Positions 9,399-17,318 of a stretch of 64,000 nt of DNA are shown piece after piece. Origin of the DNA: Lachnospiraceae bacterium (GTDB taxonomy: Bacteria > Bacillota > Clostridia > Lachnospirales > Lachnospiraceae); NCBI GenBank assembly GCA_024693135.1, contig JAILLN010000042.1, positions 28,530 through 92,529 on the forward strand, given 5' to 3'. Within the stretch, counting starts at the first letter, position 1. Each line of letters opens with the position of its first letter. Made by a program: the position numbers and the translations under genes. The notes under the pieces were generated by a model. That model was not told the DNA's origin and did not search any database. It was given only the letters and a program-made list of their open reading frames with translations.

Positions 9399-9770
9399 TT
9401 GGCAATGGGCAGAGAGCATAGCGACCAGATCCGTGTCGTGCAGGAGACCGTGGCGGGCAAGGAGATCACCTTTGCGCATATCATCGGCGGGCCGTCCCCG
9501 GTCATCTATCAGAAGCTGGGGCTGAATCCCCAGGTGGATTACGGGAGCAGCGCCATCGGGGTCATGAACCTGACGCCCCCGGAGTCAGCGGTGATCGCAT
9601 CGGATATCGCGGTAAAGAGCGGGGACGTGGCCCTCGGCTTTGCGGACCGCTTTACGGGAACCCTGATCATCACAGGGGAGGTGGCGGATGTGACCTCTGC
9701 CATGACCGAGATCGTCAATTATTTCCGGGATGAGATGGGCTATGTGGTCTGCAGGATCACAAAGCGCTGA
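9399..9770 (+). CDS. EutS/PduU-type microcompartment shell protein (first copy)
   Basis: This 123-residue protein belongs to the circularly permuted single-BMC-domain shell family (EutS, PduU). These form hexamers whose N-terminal strands make a beta-barrel over the central pore. Recognisable are 'VPGK..T.AH.I' as 'VAGKEITFAHIIGG', then 'GVMNLTPPESAVIASDIA', 'GFADRFTGTLIITG' and the C-terminal 'VVCRITKR'; EutS itself is about 110 residues. The start is either TTG 9399, with AAAGGAGG 5 nt upstream, or ATG 9405, with a longer gap; both give nearly the same protein. The second shell gene starts 8 nt after its stop and eutP follows. No aldehyde dehydrogenase, lyase or other shell gene is present in the window. 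Confidence 0.85.
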   Translation: MAMGREHSDQIRVVQETVAGKEITFAHIIGGPSPVIYQKLGLNPQVDYGSSAIGVMNLTPPESAVIASDIAVKSGDVALGFADRFTGTLIITGEVADVTSAMTEIVNYFRDEMGYVVCRITKR

Positions 9771-9778
9771 GGGAAGAA

Positions 9779-10207
9779 ATGGCGACCCTTCTGGAAAAGG
9801 AATACCTGGAAAAGATCTTCCAGCAGGATTATGAGGACCTTGCGGGCAGGACGCTCCGGTTTACGAGGGTTAGGATCCCGGGCCGGGAGGTATGTCTTGC
9901 GCATATCATCACGCCTACGGATGAGAGTGTATACCAGAATCTGGGACTGCATATCGGCGTGCATGATGGGGAGGACCACAGGGGCGAGTCCGTGGGGCTT
10001 ATGCGCTTCACGCCCTGGGAGGCCGTGGTGGCGGCGGCAGATGCAGCGCTCAAGGCCGGGAATGTGGAGATCGGCTTCATGGACCGGTTTTGCGGCACAT
10101 TGATCGTGACGGGAAGGCTTGCGGATGTGACAAGCGCCATGGAGTCTGTGGTGGGCTTCTTCCGGGATGAGCTGGGCTTTCCGGTATGTGAGATCCACAG
10201 ATCATAA
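9779..10207 (+). CDS. EutS/PduU-type microcompartment shell protein (second copy)
   Basis: A 142-residue paralogue of the preceding protein. Shared blocks are 'GREVCLAHIITP', 'ESVGLMRFTPWEAVVAAADAALKAG', split here by charge changes, 'GFMDRFCGTLIVTG' and 'FFRDELGFPVCEIHRS'. It differs in an N-terminal extension of about 25 residues (MATLLEKEYLEKIFQQDYED), predicted helical and acidic, which EutS and PduU normally lack, and in an insertion near residue 60 (HDGEDHRGE). ATG 9779 has GAGGGAAG immediately upstream. It is translationally close to the first copy (8 nt) and 20 nt before eutP. Two unequal subunits may form mixed or different hexamers; the extension could recruit a cargo protein. Both statements are inference. 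Confidence 0.85.
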   Translation: MATLLEKEYLEKIFQQDYEDLAGRTLRFTRVRIPGREVCLAHIITPTDESVYQNLGLHIGVHDGEDHRGESVGLMRFTPWEAVVAAADAALKAGNVEIGFMDRFCGTLIVTGRLADVTSAMESVVGFFRDELGFPVCEIHRS

Positions 10208-10227
10208 GAAAGCAGATAGGTTGTGAT

Positions 10228-10722
10228 ATGAAGAAGCTTTTTTTGATGGGAAGGAGCGAGGCCGGCAAGACGACCCTGTCCCAGGTGCTTCAGGGGGAAG
10301 AGATCCATTATGAGAAGACCCAGGTCACCAGCGCCGGGGAGCACTTCATCGATACTCCGGGAGAGTATGCGGAATCAAAGCAGTTCAGCGTGGGGCTTGC
10401 CTGCTTTTCCTTCGAGGCGGACGTGGTGGCCATCGTGCAGGCGGCGGATGAGCCCTACAGTCTTTTCGGCCCAAGCCTGCAGTCCTGTATCCTAAGGCCG
10501 CTGATCGGGATCATCACCAAAACGGATTCGCCCTATGCCAATGTGCCGATGATCCGGCAGTGGATGATAAATGCCGGCTGTGAGCGGATATTCGAGGTGA
10601 ATAATCTCACCCGGGAGGGAGCATCGGAGCTCCTGGAATACCTGAAGGAGGATCTGCCGAAAATAAGCATGGAGGAGCTGAAGAGAAGGCAGAGGCTCGG
10701 CTTATCGGAATGGAACAGATGA
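10228..10722 (+). CDS. eutP: EutP/PduV-like P-loop NTPase
   Basis: This 164-residue protein matches the EutP/PduV family of small Ras-like NTPases associated with ethanolamine and propanediol microcompartments. It has the P-loop 'GRSEAGKTT' (residues 8-16), a switch segment 'FIDTPGEYAE' (DTPGE, the G3 motif) and 'ITKTDSP' (G4, TKxD). Family length is ~150-160. EutP homologues have been assigned acetate-kinase activity, and PduV binds the shell; which role applies here is open. It is the third gene of the shell-protein cluster and likely cotranscribed. Its last ~36 bp are repeated directly after the stop codon (see repeat at 10685). Confidence 0.87.
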   Translation: MKKLFLMGRSEAGKTTLSQVLQGEEIHYEKTQVTSAGEHFIDTPGEYAESKQFSVGLACFSFEADVVAIVQAADEPYSLFGPSLQSCILRPLIGIITKTDSPYANVPMIRQWMINAGCERIFEVNNLTREGASELLEYLKEDLPKISMEELKRRQRLGLSEWNR

Positions 10723-10755
10723 AGGCAGAGCTCGGCTTATCGGAATGGAACGGGT
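10685..10755 (+). repeat. Tandem duplication of the eutP 3' end (36 + 35 bp)
   Basis: The segment 10685-10720, covering the last codons of eutP, recurs at 10721-10755 with one deleted base and two substitutions. Both copies contain CTCGGCTTATCGGAATGGAA. It is one of several short tandem duplications at gene ends in this window. Confidence 0.85.
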
Positions 10756-10860
10756 GAAGGACGGGATCCGCATGAATGACATATCATGCCGGAAAGGGCG
10801 GGAACTTGACCTTTTCGGACAAGGCCGAAGGGAAAGAATGATCATGCTACAGGGGGAATC

Positions 10861-11790
10861 ATGAAAAAGATTGAAACGGCAGCTATAGTGGGAATGGGCG
10901 CACTGGGATTGATGTATGGCAATATCATCCTGAAGGGGATCGGCCCTGAGCATTTCTGCTTTGTGATGGATCATGAACGGGCGGAAAGAAACCGGGGAAA
11001 GAAGAGTCTTTGCAACAAGGAGGAGGTGGAGTTTCCGGTCAGGGAAACGAAGGAAGCCTCGCCGGTGGATCTTTTGATCGTGGCGGTGAAGTATCCGTCT
11101 TTGGAAGGAGCCATGTCCGTCATGGAGCCGCTCGTGGGGGAGGATACCACGATCCTTTCGGTCATGAACGGCATTTCCAGCGAGGAGATTCTGGGGGAGC
11201 GCTTCGGGAAGGATCATCTGATCCTTACGGTAGCCCAGGGGATGGATGCCATGCATTTCGGCAATGAGGTAGTGTATACGAGGATGGGCTTCCTCTACAT
11301 CGGCGTGGGGGATGATGCCACGGCCGTACAGAAGGAGAGGGTGGACCAGGTGGCGGAGTTCTTCCGCGAGATCGGGATGCCTTATGTGCGGGAAGCGGAT
11401 ATCCTGCACAGGATATGGGCGAAATTTATGCTGAACGTAGGCTGCAACCAGACCTGCATGGTCTATGGCTGCGGCTATGGTGTGGCAGGCACGCCGGGAA
11501 CCGAGGAGATGGCCTGCTATGTATCTGCCATGAGGGAGGTGGTGCTGATCGCGAATAAGGAAGGCATTGGCTTGAATGAAAATGATGTGATGGAGTATGT
11601 CTCCCTGATGGAGACCTTGGATCCTGAGGCAACGCCCTCCATGGGACAGGACAGGATCAATAAGAAGCCATCGGAGGTGGAGGCCTTTGCAGGCACCGTG
11701 ATCTCCATTGCAAAAAAGCATGGGATCGCCGTCCCGGCCAATGAATTCCTGTATCGCAGGGTAAAGGAGATCGAAAGGGAGTATTTGTAA
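10861..11790 (+). CDS. 2-dehydropantoate 2-reductase (ketopantoate reductase) family
   Basis: This 309-residue NADPH-dependent oxidoreductase belongs to the ApbA/PanE family. PanE reduces 2-dehydropantoate to pantoate for coenzyme A synthesis in the cytosol. The Rossmann motif 'GMGALG' is at residues 12-17, with 'LLIVAVKYPSL' after the nucleotide-binding half. The catalytic Lys and two Asn of the family lie in 'KFMLNVGCNQTC', and the substrate-binding tail reads 'KPSEVEAFAGTVISIAKKHG..VPANE'. Length is normal. ATG 10861 has AGGGGG 5 nt upstream. The gene stands alone between the shell cluster and the DUF4234 gene. Genomes often carry several PanE-like paralogues, so another 2-oxo acid could be the substrate; hence no symbol. 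Confidence 0.82.
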   Translation: MKKIETAAIVGMGALGLMYGNIILKGIGPEHFCFVMDHERAERNRGKKSLCNKEEVEFPVRETKEASPVDLLIVAVKYPSLEGAMSVMEPLVGEDTTILSVMNGISSEEILGERFGKDHLILTVAQGMDAMHFGNEVVYTRMGFLYIGVGDDATAVQKERVDQVAEFFREIGMPYVREADILHRIWAKFMLNVGCNQTCMVYGCGYGVAGTPGTEEMACYVSAMREVVLIANKEGIGLNENDVMEYVSLMETLDPEATPSMGQDRINKKPSEVEAFAGTVISIAKKHGIAVPANEFLYRRVKEIEREYL

Positions 11791-11856
11791 GAGAAGACAA
11801 CCTGGGAACATAAGTGTAAATCAAATGCAAACTTTTATGATTTGGAGGAGAAAGAC

Positions 11857-12204
11857 ATGAACATCAAAAACAGGAACATCGCATTGTGCATCATATTCAG
11901 CATCATTACCTGCGGGATCTATACCTTTTACTGGATCTACTGCCTGAATGAGGAGGCAAACAGCGTGGCAGGGGAAACAGACTATATGAACGGGGCGCTG
12001 GTCATTATACTGGGGGTGGTCACCGGCGGGATCTTCTGGTGGTACTGGCTTTACAAGATGGGAGAGAAATGCGATGTGATCAAGCAGAACCAGGGCATGA
12101 ATACGTCGAATTCCGCTGTGCTTTTCCTGATCCTCGGCATTGTGGGCCTGGCTATCGTAAGCTTTGCGCTGATCCAGGATACCCTCAACCATGTGGCGGC
12201 GTAA
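11857..12204 (+). CDS. DUF4234-type small membrane protein
   Basis: This 115-residue protein begins 'MNIKNRNIALCIIFSIITCGIYTFYWIY', split here by family pattern: a short N-terminus, then a first membrane segment with CGIYTFYW, which is the DUF4234 hallmark. Two further segments follow (VIILGVVTGGIFWWYWLY and LFLILGIVGLAIVSFALI). ATG 11857 was chosen because GGAGG lies 8 nt upstream; the in-frame TTG 11842 would overlap that site. It overlaps the next gene by 14 bp. The pairing with a DUF2752 protein is typical of Firmicutes, but no function is established. Confidence 0.8.
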   Translation: MNIKNRNIALCIIFSIITCGIYTFYWIYCLNEEANSVAGETDYMNGALVIILGVVTGGIFWWYWLYKMGEKCDVIKQNQGMNTSNSAVLFLILGIVGLAIVSFALIQDTLNHVAA

Positions 12205-12544
12205 AGCCTGCGTTCTTGCGGCGTTTCTTCTTCTTGCCGCTTATCTTTATTGGTTCCGGCGGACGGGGATCGGGATCCCCTGTGTATTCCGCCTGGTGAC
12301 CGGATTAAAATGCCCGGGCTGCGGCATCACGACGATGCTTGCGGCCCTGGTTTTTTTTGATTTCCGGGGGGCGTTTCAGGCGAACCCCTTTCTTTTTGTG
12401 ACCCTGCCCTTTCTGATCCTGGAATGCGGGATAGAGTGGCACAGGCGGAGGAAGCATGCACAAAATGGCAGGATAAACCAGATCCTGATCTATGGCTATC
12501 TCTGCCTGCTGATGCTCTTCGGCGTGCTCCGGAATCTCCCGTAA
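12191..12544 (+). CDS. DUF2752-type small membrane protein
   Basis: This 117-residue protein has a signal-like first membrane segment, the DUF2752 motif 'KCPGCGITTM' (two Cys in CPGC) and two more hydrophobic stretches. It starts inside the end of the DUF4234 gene in another frame (14-bp overlap), which indicates translational coupling. The family is widespread in Bacteria and unassigned; the Cys pair might bind a metal or form a disulfide, which is a guess. Confidence 0.82.
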   Translation: MWRRKACVLAAFLLLAAYLYWFRRTGIGIPCVFRLVTGLKCPGCGITTMLAALVFFDFRGAFQANPFLFVTLPFLILECGIEWHRRRKHAQNGRINQILIYGYLCLLMLFGVLRNLP

Positions 12545-12568
12545 GACAGGGGACGGTTCTTTTGTCTT
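12543..12568. repeat. Short dispersed inverted-repeat element
   Basis: The stretch contains ACAGGGGACGGTTCTTTT flanked by AAGACA and TGTCTT, so it can form a hairpin. From memory, closely similar sequence recurs in many Firmicute genomes near REP-type transposase remnants; that cannot be verified here. A second hairpin, GCAACAC (12606-12612) with GTGTTGC (12621-12627), follows. Confidence 0.4.
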
Positions 12569-12652
12569 GCTGTGGCGAAGCAGCGCTGCCGGCAGGATTG
12601 GCGTGGCAACACTTTGATCTGTGTTGCACCGCCATCAATTGTAATGCGCCGT

Positions 12653-12681
12653 TTGCATGGGGGATAGGAGTCTGTTATAGT
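12653..12681 (+). promoter_or_regulatory. Promoter of the transglutaminase-like protein gene
   Basis: TTGCAT (12653-12658) and TATAGT (12676-12681) with 17-bp spacing, 45 bp upstream of the chosen ATG at 12726. Confidence 0.55.
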
Positions 12682-12725
12682 AAATGCAACAGGCTGTGCG
12701 GTTTTATTTGGACAGGAGGGTCGAG

Positions 12726-15700
12726 ATGAAAAAGCGAAGAAGGAATGCTTTATTGCTGTCTATAGTTCTTATGCTTTCCATGGTCTTTGGGCTTTGGGGA
12801 AACGGGAGTACGGTAAGGGCAGAGGAAAGGATGCCGGATAGTGCGGCGCCCGTTATTGATTCGGAAGGCACGCTGAATGAGACCCCGGAAGATCCGGCGG
12901 ATGCAGTCCGGGAAGGGGAGTCCGGGAGGACGGTCTTTGGGGATATCTCCGGGGAGCTGATCCAGGAAGGCGCTTTTCCGGAAGCAGAGCAAAAGCCGGG
13001 AGAAGACGGGCAGATCGCCGCAGAGCCGGCCTGGGACAGGAAGGGAGCCGTAAGGGCCATCGAAGAAGCTATCCGGGATTGGGACGGAGGAGAATACGCC
13101 AGCGCGTCCTTAGGGGAATATGGAGTGCCCGCAGAGGAGATCCCGGGGCTTTTACGCGATGTCATCAATGACCATCCGGAATTTTTCTATGCGGATGGAG
13201 CCTATCTCAGTGAAGTAGATCCGGAGGGCTTTGCCGAAAAGCTTGCCGTCAAGGTGAAGGACGGCATAACCATCGAGTATACCAAGGCATTCGATGAAAA
13301 GGTGGATGCCATCCTCTCGGCGGTGGATTCCGGCTGGACTGACCTGCAGAAGGTCATGTATATCCATGATTATCTTGTGACCCATGTACAGTATGACCTG
13401 ACCTACAGCAAATATGACGCGGAATCCGCCATTGTGGGTGGAAGTGCGGTATGCGAGGGCTACAGCCTGGCCTTCAAATACCTGATCAATAAGCTGGGAA
13501 ACCAGTTCAAGTGCGATTATGTGGGAAGCAACGCCCTGAATCATGCCTGGAATTACCTTACGGTCAATAACAAGCAGTATTACGTGGACTGTACCTGGGA
13601 CGACCCCATTGCCGCAGACGATGCTGGAAATGCGACCCACTGGCCGGAAAGCAACTGCCGGCATGCGAATTTCCTTCTCAGCAGGCAGGGCATGGCGGGA
13701 ACGAAGCATAATTCCACAGACTGGAAGGATAAAGCGGGAAATGATATCTATCATTCCGTGCCGGGATCCACGGATTATGAGTCGGCACCCTGGATCGAGA
13801 TGGATTCCCCCATGCCCATGGTGGGAAATCTGGGAGCATATCATACGGGCTTGCAGGAGATCACGCTCAATACCTATGATTTTAAGACCGGTGCGCAGAA
13901 AAAGCTTACGGATTACAACGCCAAATGGTATGTATGGGGTAAAAGCTCCTGGTGGAATGCCAATTACAGCTGCCTAAGCTCCGTGGGCAATTATTTCACT
14001 GCCACGACCCAAAACCAGGTGTTATTGATCAATGCCCAGACGGGGGAGAAGAAAACGGTCTATACCTTAAATGACAGCGAACAATCCAAAGGTTATATCT
14101 ACGGGGGCATGGTGGAAAACGGGATACTGAAGTACCAGCTTTATACCTCATATTCCAGCGGGAAGAAGGGAGAGGGAACCGTAGATCTAAGCGCTTATGA
14201 CAGCACCAAGATCCGTGTGGTGCTTGACCGGGACCAGCTGACCCTGAGTAAAAATGAGACGGCAAAGCTTTCGGCCAACGTACTGCCGGAGGATACGGAG
14301 GATAAGCGCGTGTTCTTTTCCAGTACCGATGAATCCGTGGCCACGGTAGACCAGGATGGGAATGTGAGGGGGGAAGCGGAGGGAGATGCCCTGATTACTG
14401 CCGTCCCGATGGCCGGGGGAAAGAGCGCCAGCTGCATGGTGACGGTAGAGGATAAGCAGTACTTCACGGTCACCTTTCGGAATAAGGACATTACGGTTTA
14501 TGAGGAGCTGGTGGAAAAGGGAGGTGCGGTAAAGAACATCCCGGAGGATCCGGAGGGGGGAAGCCTGTTCCTTGGATGGTATATCAATAATAAAACCCTT
14601 TGGGATCCGGCATTTCCGGTGCTGGAGAATCTGGTGCTCGAGGCACGGTTTATGGAGGATGCCATCTCCTCCAATACCGGCTCACCCCTGGATACCAGGA
14701 TCACGGCAAAGAAGGGGGATGTTCTGTATCTTGTAAAGGGACAGAATTATTTCCTGGACCCGGCATACCGGTGGACTTCTTCGGATCCGTCTATCGTAGG
14801 GATCAGCAAAGGATCACTAGTGAAGGGAAAGAAGGAGGCAGAGGGGATCGAGATCTCGGGAGAGCCTCTTTCCGTATCCGCAGATAAGATCACCTGCAGG
14901 GTGACCGTGGCAGACCCGAAGCTGACGAAGTCCCTGACTCTGCCGGTAGGAGAAACCGGGAAGCTGGAGCTTAACTTAAACGGAAATGAGAAGCATTACA
15001 ACGTAGCATGGTATTCCGACAATCCGGCGGTCGTTTCCGTGGGAGAAGGCATGGTGGCAGCCAATGGCAAGGGAAGCACCAAGGTGACGGCCTTTGTCAA
15101 CGGGAAACAGCTGAAAGCCACGGTAAAGGTGGTCGAAAAGGAGACGATAAAGGCCATTGGGAAGGATACCCTTATCCTGCGGCCCATGCAGACCATAAGC
15201 CCTAAATTTGCGGACGGCTATAAGCTGAAGGGAGTGAAATGGACCGGCCTGCCTGAGCTGGAGGAGGTAAGGAATAAGGCAAAGCAGGTGACAGCCTACC
15301 AGAACCAGGTCGTCAAAGTGGGCAGGGACAACCGGATCACGGCGGTAGGACCCGGGATGGCTGTCCTTGTGGCTGCGAATGCCAGCGGGGAAGAGAAGAA
15401 GCTCAAGGTAAAGGTGCTTCCTCCGGCGGAACGCTCCTATTATCTGTTTACGGACAAGAAAAAGGCCGTCTCTATTTTCGGCACCAAGCCTGCCTCTATG
15501 AAATGGACTTCATCGGCGGAAAGCATCGCAAGCATGAAAAAGGGCAAGATCGTCGCGGGAAGTGAAGCCGGAACCGCTACGATTTCCGGGAACTACAATC
15601 CCTATGGAAGCAAGCATGGATTTGACTTTACCCTCAAGGCTTATGTACAGGATCCTTCCTTCAAGCTTACCGGAGAAGGAGAGCTTACAAAGGTCAACCG

Positions 15701-15935
15701 CCAAGGGACGGTATACCTGCTTAAGGTAAAGAAGGGAAAGCCCTGCCGGCTCGAGGGGAAGGGAATCTCGGAGCCTCTGCTTTTTAAGAGCAGCAGAAAT
15801 GATGTGGTCTTTGCGGATGAGTCGGGCGTGGTCTATGGGAGACAGGCCGGGCAGAACGGCCGGGTGAAGAAGGCGAAGCTTACGGCGAGGATCGGGGGCA
15901 GGAATTATACGGTCAAAGTGGAGGTCAGCGAGTAA
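12726..15935 (+). CDS. Secreted transglutaminase-fold protein with Ig-like and InlB-type domains
   Basis: This 1069-residue exported protein begins at ATG 12726 (GGAGG 8 nt upstream); an upstream in-frame ATG at 12684 lacks a site. It has a signal peptide (KKRRR, then a hydrophobic core, cut near VRAEE). Residues ~110-340 form a transglutaminase-like (papain-fold) domain with the expected triad: Cys in 'GSAVCEGYS' (~241), His in 'NHAWNYL' (~272) and Asp in 'YYVDCTWDDP' (~287). A BIG2 Ig-like domain follows (~497-580, 'LTLSKNETAKLSANVLPED'), then an InlB-type B repeat (~580-650, 'VTFRNKDITVYEELVEKGG', 'LGWY') and further BIG2-like modules to the end. Such proteins act outside the cell, possibly cleaving or crosslinking proteins; the activity is not proven. 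There is no LPXTG. Confidence 0.87.
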   Translation: MKKRRRNALLLSIVLMLSMVFGLWGNGSTVRAEERMPDSAAPVIDSEGTLNETPEDPADAVREGESGRTVFGDISGELIQEGAFPEAEQKPGEDGQIAAEPAWDRKGAVRAIEEAIRDWDGGEYASASLGEYGVPAEEIPGLLRDVINDHPEFFYADGAYLSEVDPEGFAEKLAVKVKDGITIEYTKAFDEKVDAILSAVDSGWTDLQKVMYIHDYLVTHVQYDLTYSKYDAESAIVGGSAVCEGYSLAFKYLINKLGNQFKCDYVGSNALNHAWNYLTVNNKQYYVDCTWDDPIAADDAGNATHWPESNCRHANFLLSRQGMAGTKHNSTDWKDKAGNDIYHSVPGSTDYESAPWIEMDSPMPMVGNLGAYHTGLQEITLNTYDFKTGAQKKLTDYNAKWYVWGKSSWWNANYSCLSSVGNYFTATTQNQVLLINAQTGEKKTVYTLNDSEQSKGYIYGGMVENGILKYQLYTSYSSGKKGEGTVDLSAYDSTKIRVVLDRDQLTLSKNETAKLSANVLPEDTEDKRVFFSSTDESVATVDQDGNVRGEAEGDALITAVPMAGGKSASCMVTVEDKQYFTVTFRNKDITVYEELVEKGGAVKNIPEDPEGGSLFLGWYINNKTLWDPAFPVLENLVLEARFMEDAISSNTGSPLDTRITAKKGDVLYLVKGQNYFLDPAYRWTSSDPSIVGISKGSLVKGKKEAEGIEISGEPLSVSADKITCRVTVADPKLTKSLTLPVGETGKLELNLNGNEKHYNVAWYSDNPAVVSVGEGMVAANGKGSTKVTAFVNGKQLKATVKVVEKETIKAIGKDTLILRPMQTISPKFADGYKLKGVKWTGLPELEEVRNKAKQVTAYQNQVVKVGRDNRITAVGPGMAVLVAANASGEEKKLKVKVLPPAERSYYLFTDKKKAVSIFGTKPASMKWTSSAESIASMKKGKIVAGSEAGTATISGNYNPYGSKHGFDFTLKAYVQDPSFKLTGEGELTKVNRQGTVYLLKVKKGKPCRLEGKGISEPLLFKSSRNDVVFADESGVVYGRQAGQNGRVKKAKLTARIGGRNYTVKVEVSE

Positions 15936-15990
15936 CGTTCCTGTCCGGCTTATATATAACGGGCGATTGGGAATCGGGATAAGGTGATCG

Positions 15991-17181
15991 ATGTATTTGG
16001 GAGAAATACCCAAAAATGAGAATGTCGTTCTTGGATTTGACATTGGCGGCAGGCATTTTGACTTTACTACCGGCCTTCTTCCGGATATCAGCCGGGAGGA
16101 TCCGGCCGGGACGGTTTTTGCCGAACCCATTCTGATCCAAGGCAGCTTCCTCCACCTGGACGAACGCTGCGAAAAGCTGGAGCTTCGCTTCCTGAACAGG
16201 CTGTCCGGCAGGACGCATATCTGGAAGGGGATCCAGATCAGCTGCCGCTCCGACCCCGGAGAGTATTATGTCATATCCTGCGGGGCGGACAGTGTCCAGG
16301 AAAACCGGAGGAGGGCGGTTCGGATCGGAGTGGATTTTAAGAGCGAATGCACCATGAGCCTGCTGGAGGGAAAGTATCCCTGCAGGGTGGCGGATATTTC
16401 CGTGACGGGGATCGGACTCATCATCGATGCGGAGCTTGCGGACAAGAATCCGGTTCGGCGCACGGTGCATACCCATTTTATTGACGATGTGCTGGGGATT
16501 GATTTCCAGGTGGTGGCGAAGTGCCTGTATGTATCCAGGATCAACACCAGGAAGGCAAGATGCGGTTGTGAGATCTTGTCGGTCAATCCCTCCATCAATG
16601 AATATATCAATCTGAGGCAGACGCACAGACTGGCAAAACTTAATGCGGCAGACCGGGAGGAGCTGATGAAGGAGATAACGGGCCTGAAGAAAGAGGATCT
16701 GCCTGGTAAGGAAAGGGAAGATGCCGGGGATGCGGCATGGATCCCGGCAGAGGTGCTGGACGGGATACAGGCTCTGCCCGAAAAAAAGATCCCTTTTGAT
16801 GAGGGAATGCAGGAGGGCGGCTTGTGCCCGATCTGCGAGACAGGCAGGCTTCATCTCTTTGACGGGGGCTTTGAATGCGATGAATGCGGCTCCATCCTGG
16901 AGGATGCCTCCGGCAGGGGGAAAAGGCCTGAGGGAGGCCTATGTCCGATCTGTGAAAAGGGACATCTGCATCCCTTCGAGGGAGGCTTTGAATGCGACGA
17001 ATGCGGCTCCATCCTGGAGGAGGTGCCCCAGTTCGGGAAGAAGCAGGGAGCAGGAGAGAATCCCCCGCCAAAGACTGGGGAATTCCGGGAGGGGGATCTC
17101 TGCCCGGTATGTGAGGCAGGAAGGCTTCATTTTAACCAGGGCGGGTTTGAATGTGATCATTGCGGCTCCATTTTAGAGTAG
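15991..17181 (+). CDS. PilZ-domain protein with three C-terminal zinc ribbons
   Basis: This 396-residue cytosolic protein is a likely c-di-GMP receptor. Residues ~1-95 look like a YcgR-type N-terminal domain. The PilZ domain (~100-215) has the two binding signatures: the Arg cluster 'ENRRRAVR' (RxxxR) near 103 and 'DISVTGIG' (DxSxxG) near 135. After a helical linker come three near-identical ribbons, each 'LCP(I/V)CE.G.LH...GGFECD.CGSILE', beginning near residues 276, 316 and 369. Each has CxxC...CxxC and should bind one zinc; the gene stops right after the third. The start ATG lacks a strong site (AAGGTGATCG). A 66-bp duplication joins it to the regulator gene downstream. Zinc ribbons on PilZ are unusual and suggest a protein or nucleic-acid partner. 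Confidence 0.83.
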   Translation: MYLGEIPKNENVVLGFDIGGRHFDFTTGLLPDISREDPAGTVFAEPILIQGSFLHLDERCEKLELRFLNRLSGRTHIWKGIQISCRSDPGEYYVISCGADSVQENRRRAVRIGVDFKSECTMSLLEGKYPCRVADISVTGIGLIIDAELADKNPVRRTVHTHFIDDVLGIDFQVVAKCLYVSRINTRKARCGCEILSVNPSINEYINLRQTHRLAKLNAADREELMKEITGLKKEDLPGKEREDAGDAAWIPAEVLDGIQALPEKKIPFDEGMQEGGLCPICETGRLHLFDGGFECDECGSILEDASGRGKRPEGGLCPICEKGHLHPFEGGFECDECGSILEEVPQFGKKQGAGENPPPKTGEFREGDLCPVCEAGRLHFNQGGFECDHCGSILE

Positions 17182-17309
17182 CCGGATGGGAGCAGGCGCA
17201 GATAGGGGAGACGTGTAATGAAGGCAAGAAGGTGTCCGGAGGAGTAGCCGGATGGGAGCAGGCGCAGATAGGGGAGACGTGTAATGAAGACAAGAAGGTG
17301 CCCGGAGGA
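17178..17309 (+). repeat. Two tandem 66-bp copies between PilZ and LuxR-type genes
   Basis: Copy 1 (17178-17243) includes the PilZ stop codon and copy 2 (17244-17309) ends with the ribosome binding site of the next gene; a truncated third copy (AGCCGGATGG) begins at 17313. Copies differ at about three positions. The unit is 22 codons long, so the downstream frame stays open through both copies. Confidence 0.9.
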
Positions 17310-17318
17310 ATGAGCCGG

